A stretch of 17,709 bases of DNA. Source: Anaerolineae bacterium (lineage in GTDB: Bacteria > Chloroflexota > Anaerolineae > B4-G1 > SLSP01). Under the pieces are notes generated by a model, which searched no databases, was not told where the DNA came from, and worked only from the letters and a program-made list of their open reading frames with translations. Numbering within the stretch: the first letter of the stretch is position 1; each line of letters starts with the position of its first letter. Where the stretch lies: contig JAFGKB010000133.1 in assembly GCA_016928755.1 (NCBI GenBank), positions 1-17,709 on the forward strand, in the 5' to 3' direction. Below, one piece after another: positions 7,964 to 15,088 of the stretch. Made by a program: the position numbers and the translations under genes.

Positions 7964-8842
7964 CTAATCCTCCGGAAAAACTATTTTAGGTTGCCAAAGC
8001 CCGTTAGCTGCCGGTATTAAGATCGCTACCAATTCTCCTCTTATATTATACGCCTGGAGAAATTCGGCGGTTTCAGGTATCTCTGCCGGAACTTGTTGCC
8101 CGTACCGTATCACCTTAACCAGTTCCGGTGCGAATTGTACTGCCGGCATCGTTGTGAGTACCTGATCGGGGGGGATAAGTACCTCGGCAAGTCGCCCCGT
8201 TTGTTCTAAATTGCGCAACTCTTCCAGACTGTGACTCTGGGATAGTTCAAATTTCCCGCTCCGGGTGCGAACCAGCGATTTGAGATGGGCGCCACACCCC
8301 AGAATTTCGCCGAGGTCATAGGCTAAACTGCGGATATAGGTTCCTGCCGAGCAACTTATAGCTAAGGTTAAATCCGGTGTTTGCCAATCCAGAATCTCTA
8401 AGTGATGGATAACGATAGCGCGTGGCTCACGCTTCACTTCCTGACCTTTGCGGGCTAGTTTATAGAGACGTTCTCCATTAACACTAACCGCTGAATACAT
8501 TGGCGGAATCTGTTTTATGGGACCAAGAAACTCCTTGAGTGCGGCCTGTATCTCTGTGAGTTCGGCGTTGACCGGGTAGCAAGCTATACTATCACCCGTG
8601 GCATCATAAGTAGTCGTTGTTTCCCCCATCCGGATAACGGCCTGGTAACCTTTCTCATTCTGGTTCAGAAAACGAGCCAATCGAGTTACTTTGCCCACTA
8701 ACAGCACAAGCACGCCGGTCGCCAGCGGGTCTAGTGTTCCTGTGTGGCCAACCCGGCGCGTGTGTACGATACGACGCACGCTGTTTACAACATCGTGCGA
8801 TGTCATCCCGGCGGGCTTATTGATATTTAAGACTCCGTCCAT
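7964..8842 (-). CDS. truB: tRNA pseudouridine(55) synthase
   Basis: TruB isomerises U55 in the T-loop of tRNAs to pseudouridine. The 292-residue protein begins with MDGVLNINKPAGMTSHDVV, and the catalytic motif GHTGTLDPLATGVL follows, with the nucleophile Asp at residue 38. Later signatures are IPPMYSAVSVNGERLYKLAR and CSAGTYIRSLAYDLG. A C-terminal PUA-like segment (about 235-292) is present. The start, ATG 8842, is eight bases after the DHH phosphoesterase stop and has no good Shine-Dalgarno sequence, so it probably depends on coupled translation. It sits between nrnA and ribF as in many Gram-positive genomes. Confidence 0.96.
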   Translation of the reverse strand: MDGVLNINKPAGMTSHDVVNSVRRIVHTRRVGHTGTLDPLATGVLVLLVGKVTRLARFLNQNEKGYQAVIRMGETTTTYDATGDSIACYPVNAELTEIQAALKEFLGPIKQIPPMYSAVSVNGERLYKLARKGQEVKREPRAIVIHHLEILDWQTPDLTLAISCSAGTYIRSLAYDLGEILGCGAHLKSLVRTRSGKFELSQSHSLEELRNLEQTGRLAEVLIPPDQVLTTMPAVQFAPELVKVIRYGQQVPAEIPETAEFLQAYNIRGELVAILIPAANGLWQPKIVFPED

Positions 8843-8850
8843 AGGTGAAC

Positions 8851-9831
8851 TTAAGAATTTGTCTCCAGTAACTTATGGAGTAATGGTAATACCTTTGCCG
8901 TGGCTGTAGTTAATGAGCCTTGTACCGAGCACCCGGCGGCTTGACGATGGCCGCCACCACCTAAAGATTTCGCAACTCCGGCTACATTATATCCTGGTCT
9001 GGCGCGCAAACTGATCTTCACTGTCCTGTTCCGCATCTCCAGGAATGAGGCAATAACTTTGGCCTCGGCCACCTGGCTCAAGAGATTGCCTAAATTCAAG
9101 TCATCGTGGTCATCTATGCCGAGGGTCTCTTTTTCCTCTTTCGGGAAGGTAGTCCAGGCCACTTGTCCTTCCAGTTGCAAGCGGTTGAGAGCGATACCCC
9201 AACCGCGCATTTGTTTATAGGGCGTTGAATCGAGAGCATTCTGTACCACGGTTGCATAATCGCCCCCGGCTTCTATTAACTCTGACACCATCCGCAGTAC
9301 GTCTGGGGTGGTCGTCTCGGTGCGTAAACCTCGAGTATCCGTTAACACAGCCGTCAATAAACAAGTAGCAATGTCTGGGGTAATTGATGTCCCCAAAGCT
9401 TTCAGTAGGGCCAGCATTGGCATCGCTGTCGCTGCTGCTTCAGCTTCTACCAGATTCACATCTCCAAAATTGTCATTAGTCTCATGGTGATCAATGACTA
9501 AGATTGGCTTGGTATCCCGCCAATCTCCGGGAACCATCCCCCCCGTCCGTTTGAGATCACTCATATCGACGGCTACAATCAAGTCGATATCCTCTTGCGC
9601 CGGTACCTGATCACCAACAGTTTCGGTCCCTGGCAGATAAGCCATCGTCTCCGGAATCGGGTGTACACATACCACTAAAGGCTCTTTACCGAGTTCAAGT
9701 AAGGCTAACCGCAGTGCCAAAGCAGACCCGATGGTGTCTCCATCGGGTCGTGGATGGGTGATGATATAAGGACGTTTATAGCGTTTAAGGAGTGTCGTCG
9801 CCTGTTGTAGTATCTCTAGGTTGCTCTTCAT
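8851..9831 (-). CDS. nrnA: DHH/DHHA1 phosphoesterase, NrnA type
   Basis: A 326-residue DHH-DHHA1 protein like NrnA, which degrades very short RNAs (nanoRNA) and often also dephosphorylates pAp or cleaves linear cyclic-dinucleotide products. The metal-binding motifs are all visible: HPRPDGD (26-32), VAVDMSD (87-92), the signature IDHHETND (113-120) and LTDTRG (163-168). The substrate-binding GGGGHRQAAG motif of DHHA1 is near the C-terminus. I chose ATG 9831 because the conserved fold begins just after it, a GGAG lies ten bases upstream, and no alternative start occurs before the first motif. A longer frame from 9894 would add 21 unlikely residues. Even so, the start lies inside rbfA, overlapping it by 47 bases. 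Confidence 0.92.
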   Translation of the reverse strand: MKSNLEILQQATTLLKRYKRPYIITHPRPDGDTIGSALALRLALLELGKEPLVVCVHPIPETMAYLPGTETVGDQVPAQEDIDLIVAVDMSDLKRTGGMVPGDWRDTKPILVIDHHETNDNFGDVNLVEAEAAATAMPMLALLKALGTSITPDIATCLLTAVLTDTRGLRTETTTPDVLRMVSELIEAGGDYATVVQNALDSTPYKQMRGWGIALNRLQLEGQVAWTTFPKEEKETLGIDDHDDLNLGNLLSQVAEAKVIASFLEMRNRTVKISLRARPGYNVAGVAKSLGGGGHRQAAGCSVQGSLTTATAKVLPLLHKLLETNS

Positions 9832-10168
9832 TATGTAATTGCTCCAAAATTGTATCAATATGGCTTCCATAAGCCAAAGATGGGTCGTAGACAAAGACTA
9901 ACTGTGGGACGTTGCGCAGCCGCAGCGTAGGTGCTAGTTCTGCCCGCATCCAGTTTGCCGCTTTATTTAGAGCCTGCTGTACCTCTTCCAGTTCCTCTTC
10001 CGTTCCCATAATGCTGTAATAAATCTCTGCACGTGTTGTATCCCGATTGACGGATACATCCGTAATATTTACCCTTGATAGACGCGGATCATTGCTCTCG
10101 GTTATCAACAATTGTGTAACTTTGCGTTGGATCATCTGACTGACCCGCTGTTGGTATTTCTTCCCCAT
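9785..10168 (-). CDS. rbfA: 30S ribosome-binding factor A
   Basis: RbfA assists late maturation of the 30S subunit, including processing of the 16S 5' end, using a KH-type RNA-binding domain. The 127-residue protein shows the family pattern: RVSQMIQRKVTQLL at the N-terminus, then DPRLSRVNITDVSVNRD, and after the middle helix APTLRLRNVPQLVFVYDPS leading into the final helix. GGAGGG lies three bases before ATG 10168. The last 15 codons encode a polar Thr/Asp-rich tail that overlaps the start of nrnA in another frame. infB lies 42 bases upstream. Confidence 0.95.
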   Translation of the reverse strand: MGKKYQQRVSQMIQRKVTQLLITESNDPRLSRVNITDVSVNRDTTRAEIYYSIMGTEEELEEVQQALNKAANWMRAELAPTLRLRNVPQLVFVYDPSLAYGSHIDTILEQLHNEEQPRDTTTGDDTP

Positions 10169-10210
10169 ATTCCCTCCAGTGCGTTAAAAAATCCTGAGCG
10201 GAGTTTAAGT

Positions 10211-12010
10211 TTATGATCGGGCTACACGCTCCATAACAAAGAATTGTAGCAAATCCCCCACTGCAGTTTCATCATAGTCCCTAATTTTAATGCCGCACTC
10301 GTAACCTTCTTTAACTTCCCGAACATCTTTCTCAAAACGTTTCAATGTGTCAACAGCGCCTTCCTGGATGATTTGGCCATTTCGCACCACGCGCACTTGG
10401 GCCTTCCGCTGTACTTCACCTTCCCGTACAAAGCAACCGGCCACACGCCCGATTTTAGATATATCGAATATTGCGCGTATTTCCGCCACCCCGATAACTT
10501 TTTCCCGGTACTCTGGCTCTAATAAACCTTTCATCGCTTGTTCAACTTCGTTGATCAATTCGTAGATAATATCATATACCTGTATGCTCAAGTCTTCCAT
10601 ATCCGCTTGCCGGCGTGCTCCCCGGTCGGCATTGACTCGGAACCCAATAATTAAAGCGTCTGAGGCCAGCGCCAGGTCGATATCCGATTCGGTAATATTA
10701 CCCGGAGCGGCGTGAATAATGTTAACTTTAATTTCTGATGTGTCCAAATGCTCCAGGCTGGTGATAATGGGTTCAAGAGAACCTTGTACATCAGTTTTCA
10801 GGATGATATTAAATTCCTTAACCTGCCCCTCACGAATCCGTGCTGATAAATCGTCCAAAGATAGCGGGCGGCGTTGTTTAGTCATCTGGCGTGCTTTTGC
10901 CTCTTCTTGGCGTTTTTGGGCGATGGCTCGGGCTGTGCGTTCGTTCTCTACCGCGGCCAAGCGGTCACCCGCTTCTGGTACATCGTGTAACCCGATAATC
11001 ACAGTCGGGGTGGCCGGTGGTGCAGTCCGATGGCGTTTGTTGTTCTCATCTTCCAATGCGCGGACTTTCCCCCAGGTTTTCCCCACGACTACCACATCCC
11101 CGGTCTTTAACGTTCCGTTTTGCACTAACACTGTGGCTAGGGGTCCCCGTCGTTTGTCGAGGCGTCCTTCGAGTACTGCCCCAACGGCTGGACGTTCAGG
11201 ATTCGCCCGGACGCAAACTTCATCCGCAACCAGGATAATCGCTTCCAAGAGGTCTTCTAGTCCCATTTTTTTCTTTGCTGAAACCGGGATCATCATCGTT
11301 GTCCCGCCCCAGTCATCGGCCATCAAGCCCAGGTCCGCAAGTTGCTGTTTAACAAATTCTGGCCGGGCATTAGGTTTATCGGTCTTGTTAAGGGCGACGA
11401 TGATCGGTATATGGGCGGCGCGTGCGTGGTTAATAGCTTCAATAGTTTGGGGTTTTACCCCGTCGTCGGCTGCGACGACCAGTACCGCGATATCAGTTGT
11501 GTGCGCGCCCCGCGCCCGCATCGCGGTGAAGGCTTCGTGCCCCGGTGTATCCAGGAACGTAATGCGGCGGTCATTATGCCTGATTTGGTAAGCTCCGATG
11601 TGCTGCGTAATACCACCGCTCTCCTTGCCCACGACATTAGTATGACGTATCGCATCCAGGAGAGAGGTTTTACCGTGATCAACATGTCCTAAAACAGTAA
11701 CAACCGGAGGCCGTCCACAAAGATCATCGGGGTCCTCGTCCGCCAGAAGTACTTCCCATGCCGATAGTTCAGATTCCGTCGCTTCTTCCTCGGTTATCTC
11801 TGGATAGGGCAGACGCGCCTCGTATCCAAACTCTACAGAGACGATGGCGGCTGTCTCAAAATCGATCTGCTGATTAATGCTGGCCATAACGCCATTGCTC
11901 ATCAAGATCTTGATAATCTGGATGGGTGAAACATCTAATTTCTCTGCCAAATCACGTACTGTTATAATTTCAGAAATAATGACTTCGGTCGCTTGTTCTG
12001 GTGAATTCAT
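10211..12010 (-). CDS. infB: Translation initiation factor IF-2 (short form)
   Basis: IF-2 is the GTPase that places initiator tRNA on the 30S subunit and promotes 50S joining. An IF2_N domain spans about residues 14-65. The GTPase domain contains G1 GHVDHGKT (108-115), switch II DTPGHE (154-159), NKTD (208-211) and SAK further on. Beta-barrel domain II, domain III and the fMet-tRNA-binding C-terminal domain follow. At 599 residues it lacks the long charged N-terminal extension found in E. coli IF-2. AAGGAGG lies seven bases before ATG 12010. It has the expected neighbours, ylxR upstream and rbfA downstream, with short gaps that indicate one transcript. Confidence 0.97.
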   Translation of the reverse strand: MNSPEQATEVIISEIITVRDLAEKLDVSPIQIIKILMSNGVMASINQQIDFETAAIVSVEFGYEARLPYPEITEEEATESELSAWEVLLADEDPDDLCGRPPVVTVLGHVDHGKTSLLDAIRHTNVVGKESGGITQHIGAYQIRHNDRRITFLDTPGHEAFTAMRARGAHTTDIAVLVVAADDGVKPQTIEAINHARAAHIPIIVALNKTDKPNARPEFVKQQLADLGLMADDWGGTTMMIPVSAKKKMGLEDLLEAIILVADEVCVRANPERPAVGAVLEGRLDKRRGPLATVLVQNGTLKTGDVVVVGKTWGKVRALEDENNKRHRTAPPATPTVIIGLHDVPEAGDRLAAVENERTARAIAQKRQEEAKARQMTKQRRPLSLDDLSARIREGQVKEFNIILKTDVQGSLEPIITSLEHLDTSEIKVNIIHAAPGNITESDIDLALASDALIIGFRVNADRGARRQADMEDLSIQVYDIIYELINEVEQAMKGLLEPEYREKVIGVAEIRAIFDISKIGRVAGCFVREGEVQRKAQVRVVRNGQIIQEGAVDTLKRFEKDVREVKEGYECGIKIRDYDETAVGDLLQFFVMERVARS

Positions 12011-12067
12011 ATTTGTGCCTCCTTACAATAAAAACAACTCTCCCATTTTGGGGAATTGCGACTGTAT

Positions 12068-12382
12068 TTACTCCGCCGTTGAAGCTAATTCGTCATCAAC
12101 TGCTAAAGATACAGCATACTCGCGCAGCGCATCTATCTCTTCGTCTGAAAGTTTCAGCCTTAAGGCTCGATTAAGTAACCCACGTTTTAATGCCTGTTCC
12201 CAACAATCTTGTTGGCGACAGAGATAGGCTCCTCGCCCACTACGTTTTCCAGAATCGTCTATTACTACAGTCCCCTCAAGTGTCCGTACCAAGCGCACTA
12301 GCTCTCTTTTCGGTCGCGTGGTCCGGCATGCTATACACGTTCTTTCTGGAATATGCTTGCGTTTTATCGCTTTCTTTTTCAC
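12068..12382 (-). CDS. rnpM: YlxR/RnpM family RNA-binding protein
   Basis: A 104-residue YlxR (DUF448) protein. In Bacillus subtilis the family member, renamed RnpM, binds and modulates RNase P RNA. Family motifs are RTCIACR (14-20), KRELVRLVR (25-33) and GRGAYLC (49-55); the N-terminus is strongly basic (KKKAIKRKH). It starts with GTG 12382 and a weak AGG about nine bases upstream. The nusA-ylxR-infB order is conserved in many bacteria. The L7Ae-like ylxQ gene that often lies between ylxR and infB is missing: only 57 bases separate them. An intrinsic terminator ends about 20 bases before the start codon. Confidence 0.92.
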   Translation of the reverse strand: MKKKAIKRKHIPERTCIACRTTRPKRELVRLVRTLEGTVVIDDSGKRSGRGAYLCRQQDCWEQALKRGLLNRALRLKLSDEEIDALREYAVSLAVDDELASTAE

Positions 12383-12402
12383 TTTACTTACCTGTTAAGA
12401 AT

Positions 12403-12431
12403 AAAAAAAGTGCCAGAGAATTCTCTGGCAC
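12403..12431 (-). terminator. Intrinsic terminator between nusA and ylxR
   Basis: On the minus strand, a perfect 22-base palindrome GTGCCAGAGAA/TTCTCTGGCAC (12431 to 12410) is followed directly by seven T (12409-12403). This is a textbook Rho-independent terminator for transcripts coming from nusA. Only about 20 bases separate its T run from the ylxR GTG, so there is no room for a promoter between them, and the ylxR-infB genes must be transcribed through it. Confidence 0.85.
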
Positions 12432-12586
12432 CTGAAGTACCCCGTCAATATTGTGCAATTCTTCACTATAACTGCCTTTGCAGAATTGCACTCAAGGAAA
12501 AGGTTGTTGTTACCTACTCATAGCATCCATTTTGAAATCTGATACTATGCTGGTATGCCAAAAAATTCCAGAGCTAACACGATTGC
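12432..12586 (-). promoter_or_regulatory. Structured nusA-ylxR intergenic RNA
   Basis: There is no gene here. Two more hairpins precede the terminator on the minus strand: a nine-pair stem (12541-12549 with 12519-12527, one G-U pair, loop of 13) and a perfect ten-pair stem GTGCAATTCT/AGAATTGCAC (12491-12482 with 12462-12453, loop of 19). I found no confident promoter in the stretch, so it is read mainly as part of the nusA transcript and as the leader of ylxR-infB. Confidence 0.55.
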
Positions 12587-14689
12587 TTAACCTAAATAAT
12601 CATCCCAGCCATCTTTATGACTGCGTCGTCTGCGTCCTTTACGCACAGCAAAAGTCTCACCAGACTCTTCGTCGTAAATCAAAGTACGCCTCTTCTTCTT
12701 TTTACCTTTTTTGCTTTTATCCGTATCTTTATCTTCATCCAAAGAGTCTAAAACATCATCTTCTTCGTATACATCGAATGTATCAATATCATCCATATCA
12801 AAGACAATGTCTTCTTGACCCTTGGTCTTTTCATCCTCAGTCTGTTCTTTGATTGTGCTTTCCTCTTGCGGCGTCACTGTTGCCTCCGGTAATAATGATT
12901 CCTCTACTGTTTGAGTGGTATCTTCAATAGCCTGAATCTCTGGCTGCGTATCTTCCGCGCTTGCTTCCTGAACTACGGCTGCGGGTACTACTTCCTTTTC
13001 CTCCGTGAAGACTTCTGGCGTAACTTCTTCAGTTATATCTTCAGATATTTCATCTGCTAACATAACTGGTTCCATAACTTCCACAGTCTCTACAGGTATT
13101 TCCGCACTTTCTGGTGCTGGTTCTACAAAATCAAAATCAACAGTCTCTATAGCTTGTTTTATCTCTTTTAGTGCCTTGCTGCCGATGCCATTGAGTATTA
13201 ATAAAGCCTCGTCACCTAAGGCTACCAATTCCATAACCTTACCTACGCTGGCTATCTCATTGCGCTCAAGATGGCCTAGTACTTTCTCTGAAAGTTCCAG
13301 ACTCTCCAAGTCGGTGGTATAAGCTTCTTCTGGGACAGAATCTTTTGCCTCTTGCTGACGCGCATGGCGTTCGGCGACGATATCTGATTGTCGAGTCTGC
13401 CCGGCGGCTTCTCTCTCCTGCTGCTGGCGTTGGTGTTCCAACTCCCGCTTGGCAACCTGTGCCCGGTGGACAGCTTCGACGACAGTCTTGATGTGCTGGC
13501 GTTCCTCGTCAGTATACGGGTATTTATCCTGTTCATGGGAGCGCATCGTAGTGGCCAGCCGTGGGACCAGGGATACGATATCTTTATCGAAAAGCCCTAG
13601 TAGGTCCGGGTCTTCGTTAACTTGCTCTAGTGCCCAGATCCCAGCTTCCGTTGCGCCCTGGATATCAATCCGCCAATTGGTCAACTTCGCCGCTAAGCGC
13701 GCATTTTGCCCGGCCCGGCCGATAGCCAAAGAGAGTTGGTCATCTTCTACAATAACCGATGCCGTTCTCCCCCCCTGGCGATTTTCATCCAGCATTACGA
13801 TGAGGATTGAGCTAACACTTAGTGCATTAGAGATGAAAGTTGCCGGGTCTTCATGCCATTCCACAACATCAATGCGCTCGCCGTGTAGCTCACGGGATAT
13901 CGTTTGGATGCGAATTCCGCGCATTCCCACACAAGCCCCGACCGGGTCTAGCCCCGGTTGGCGTGCCACTACGGCTATCTTCGAACGCGCACCGGCTTCC
14001 CGTGCTATCGCCTTGATCTCTACTTGTCCACTGCGAATCTCAGGAACTTCCAATTCTAACATCCGGCGTAACATATTCGGATGGCTCCGGGATACAACAA
14101 TCTCAGGACCTCTTGGTGTGCGGCGTACATCTACTACATATACCCTGACTTTCTGGTGCAGCGTATAACGTTCCCCCTGGATTTGCTCATGTTTCGGCAT
14201 ATGGGCCTCTTCAGTGCGTTCCAGGTGTAATGTAATATAGCGTGGATTAATGGATTGGATGGTACCGATAATGATCTCGCCCTCTTGGCGGCTAAAGCGG
14301 TTAAATTGGCTCTCCCTCTCTGCTTCCCGTAAACGTTGCGTAATGACCTGTTTTGCTGTTTGTGCTGCAATCCGGCCAAAGTTACTAGGGGTAACATCTA
14401 CCATCAAGATGTCACCTATCTGTACATCACGATCGATCTTCCTTGCTGCTACAAGACGTATCTCCGATTTTCGATCTTCAACCGTCTCAGTTACAGTCTT
14501 TTCAAGGTAGATTTTGGCCAGTCCTGTATCAAGGTTAATATCGGCACTGATATTTTGGTTAGCCGATATCTTCCAATCTCGCCGGTAGGCTGTCGCCAGG
14601 GCTGCGCGCACAGCGTCTAATACAATCTCACGCGGTAGATTGTATTCCGCGCAAATCTGATTAAAAGCCAGGGCGAACTCGCTTTTCAT
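12587..14689 (-). CDS. nusA: Transcription elongation/termination factor NusA, long-tailed form
   Basis: NusA binds RNA polymerase and nascent RNA and controls pausing, intrinsic termination and antitermination. Its 700 residues show an N-terminal polymerase-binding domain (about 1-125), an S1 domain (136-200), KH1 with DPVGACVGMRGIRIQTI (248-264) and KH2 with EDDQLSLAIGRAGQNARLAA (315-334). A charged Gln/Arg/Glu stretch (385-450) precedes a helix-hairpin-helix domain (464-515) with ILNGIGSKALKEIKQAI. Then comes an acidic, probably disordered region (520-657), and a basic tail with KKGKKKKRR (660-668) and RKGRRRRSHK (683-692) ending in DDYLG. This is far longer than B. subtilis NusA (about 370 residues) and E. 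coli NusA (495). ATG 14689 follows GGAGG by ten bases; an upstream start at 14770 would read through the leader hairpin and is rejected. Confidence 0.96.
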   Translation of the reverse strand: MKSEFALAFNQICAEYNLPREIVLDAVRAALATAYRRDWKISANQNISADINLDTGLAKIYLEKTVTETVEDRKSEIRLVAARKIDRDVQIGDILMVDVTPSNFGRIAAQTAKQVITQRLREAERESQFNRFSRQEGEIIIGTIQSINPRYITLHLERTEEAHMPKHEQIQGERYTLHQKVRVYVVDVRRTPRGPEIVVSRSHPNMLRRMLELEVPEIRSGQVEIKAIAREAGARSKIAVVARQPGLDPVGACVGMRGIRIQTISRELHGERIDVVEWHEDPATFISNALSVSSILIVMLDENRQGGRTASVIVEDDQLSLAIGRAGQNARLAAKLTNWRIDIQGATEAGIWALEQVNEDPDLLGLFDKDIVSLVPRLATTMRSHEQDKYPYTDEERQHIKTVVEAVHRAQVAKRELEHQRQQQEREAAGQTRQSDIVAERHARQQEAKDSVPEEAYTTDLESLELSEKVLGHLERNEIASVGKVMELVALGDEALLILNGIGSKALKEIKQAIETVDFDFVEPAPESAEIPVETVEVMEPVMLADEISEDITEEVTPEVFTEEKEVVPAAVVQEASAEDTQPEIQAIEDTTQTVEESLLPEATVTPQEESTIKEQTEDEKTKGQEDIVFDMDDIDTFDVYEEDDVLDSLDEDKDTDKSKKGKKKKRRTLIYDEESGETFAVRKGRRRRSHKDGWDDYLG

Positions 14690-14730
14690 TCTGGATCTTC
14701 CTCCGCTTTTCCATTTTATCCAACATAAAG

Positions 14731-14756
14731 AAAAGTGGGGGCTGCCCCCACTTTTT
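14731..14756 (-). terminator. Terminator-like hairpin in the nusA leader (possible attenuator)
   Basis: AAAAGTGGGGG (14731-14741), loop CTG, CCCCCACTTTT (14745-14755) forms a perfect 11-bp stem. On the minus strand it is followed by the tail of TTTTCTTT, as in an intrinsic terminator. It lies downstream of the nusA promoter and 42 bases before the nusA ATG, so it interrupts the nusA leader. On the plus strand it also has a short T run, but no plus-strand gene ends nearby. Confidence 0.7.
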
Positions 14757-14762
14757 CCATGT

Positions 14763-14777
14763 GTGTTCAACGAACAC
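14763..14777 (-). other. Small hairpin at the 5' end of the nusA leader
   Basis: GTGTTC (14763-14768), loop of three, GAACAC (14772-14777) forms a six-pair stem. It would lie about 15-30 bases from the expected start of the nusA mRNA, just before the terminator-like hairpin. A role is not evident. Confidence 0.4.
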
Positions 14778-14798
14778 CTATGTTTCTTATCAACTCAG

Positions 14799-14827
14799 AT
14801 TATATCATAAAAATTAACTTTATGCAA
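14799..14827 (-). promoter_or_regulatory. nusA promoter
   Basis: On the minus strand, TTGCAT (14827-14822), a 17-base spacer, then a perfect TATAAT (14804-14799) preceded by TGA, an extended -10. Transcription would begin near 14792, giving a leader of about 100 bases before the nusA ATG that includes the hairpins at 14763-14777 and 14731-14756. This is one of the best promoter matches in the window. Confidence 0.8.
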
Positions 14828-14836
14828 GGCTTGTTA

Positions 14837-14888
14837 AAACTGAAACGCACCCCATGTTCCGCCTATTCATCATGGTGCGTTTCGGTTT
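14837..14888. repeat. Long inverted repeat between the divergent promoters
   Basis: Bases 14837-14851 pair with 14874-14888 over 15 positions (one wobble), core GAAACGCACC/GGTGCGTTTC, with a few further inner pairs after a two-base bulge. It lies just upstream of the nusA -35 and about 120 bases upstream of the promoter of the HEAT-repeat gene. It could be a regulator binding site or a hairpin blocking read-through; on the minus strand it ends in TTTT. The rest of 14889-15006 shows nothing I can name. Confidence 0.55.
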
Positions 14889-15006
14889 CAGGTGAGTTAA
14901 TCCTTTCAAGAACACCATAGCCCCGCAGTGTAACAGTTTTGGCTCCGTTCTATCTAATTCCTATGCATGTTTAGGTTAAAAGTGACGAAATTTATTGGGT
15001 TAGAGA

Positions 15007-15035
15007 TTGATTTTTCCTTATAATTGTGCTATACT
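15007..15035 (+). promoter_or_regulatory. Promoter of the HEAT-repeat gene
   Basis: TTGATT (15007-15012), a 17-base spacer, and TATACT (15030-15035) preceded by TGC, an extended -10. The expected start near 15042 gives a leader of about 47 bases ahead of GTG 15089. Confidence 0.72.
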
Positions 15036-15088
15036 AATTGTGCTCAGTTACGTACTGCGCCATTATAAGGTTCAGAAAGGATGCTTGG

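Noticed and set aside
8851..9894. Longer nrnA frame starting at 9894
   Set aside because: The extra 21 residues are not part of the family fold and overlap rbfA still further; ATG 9831 has a GGAG site.
10719..11591. 290-codon plus-strand open frame opposite infB
   Set aside because: It lies wholly antisense to the conserved GTPase and elongation-factor domains of IF-2, has a low-complexity Ser/Arg/Thr composition and no family features; a shadow frame.
13449..14168. 239-codon plus-strand open frame opposite nusA
   Set aside because: Antisense to the S1 and KH domains of NusA, rich in Ser/Arg/Thr, no ribosome-binding site or recognisable motif.
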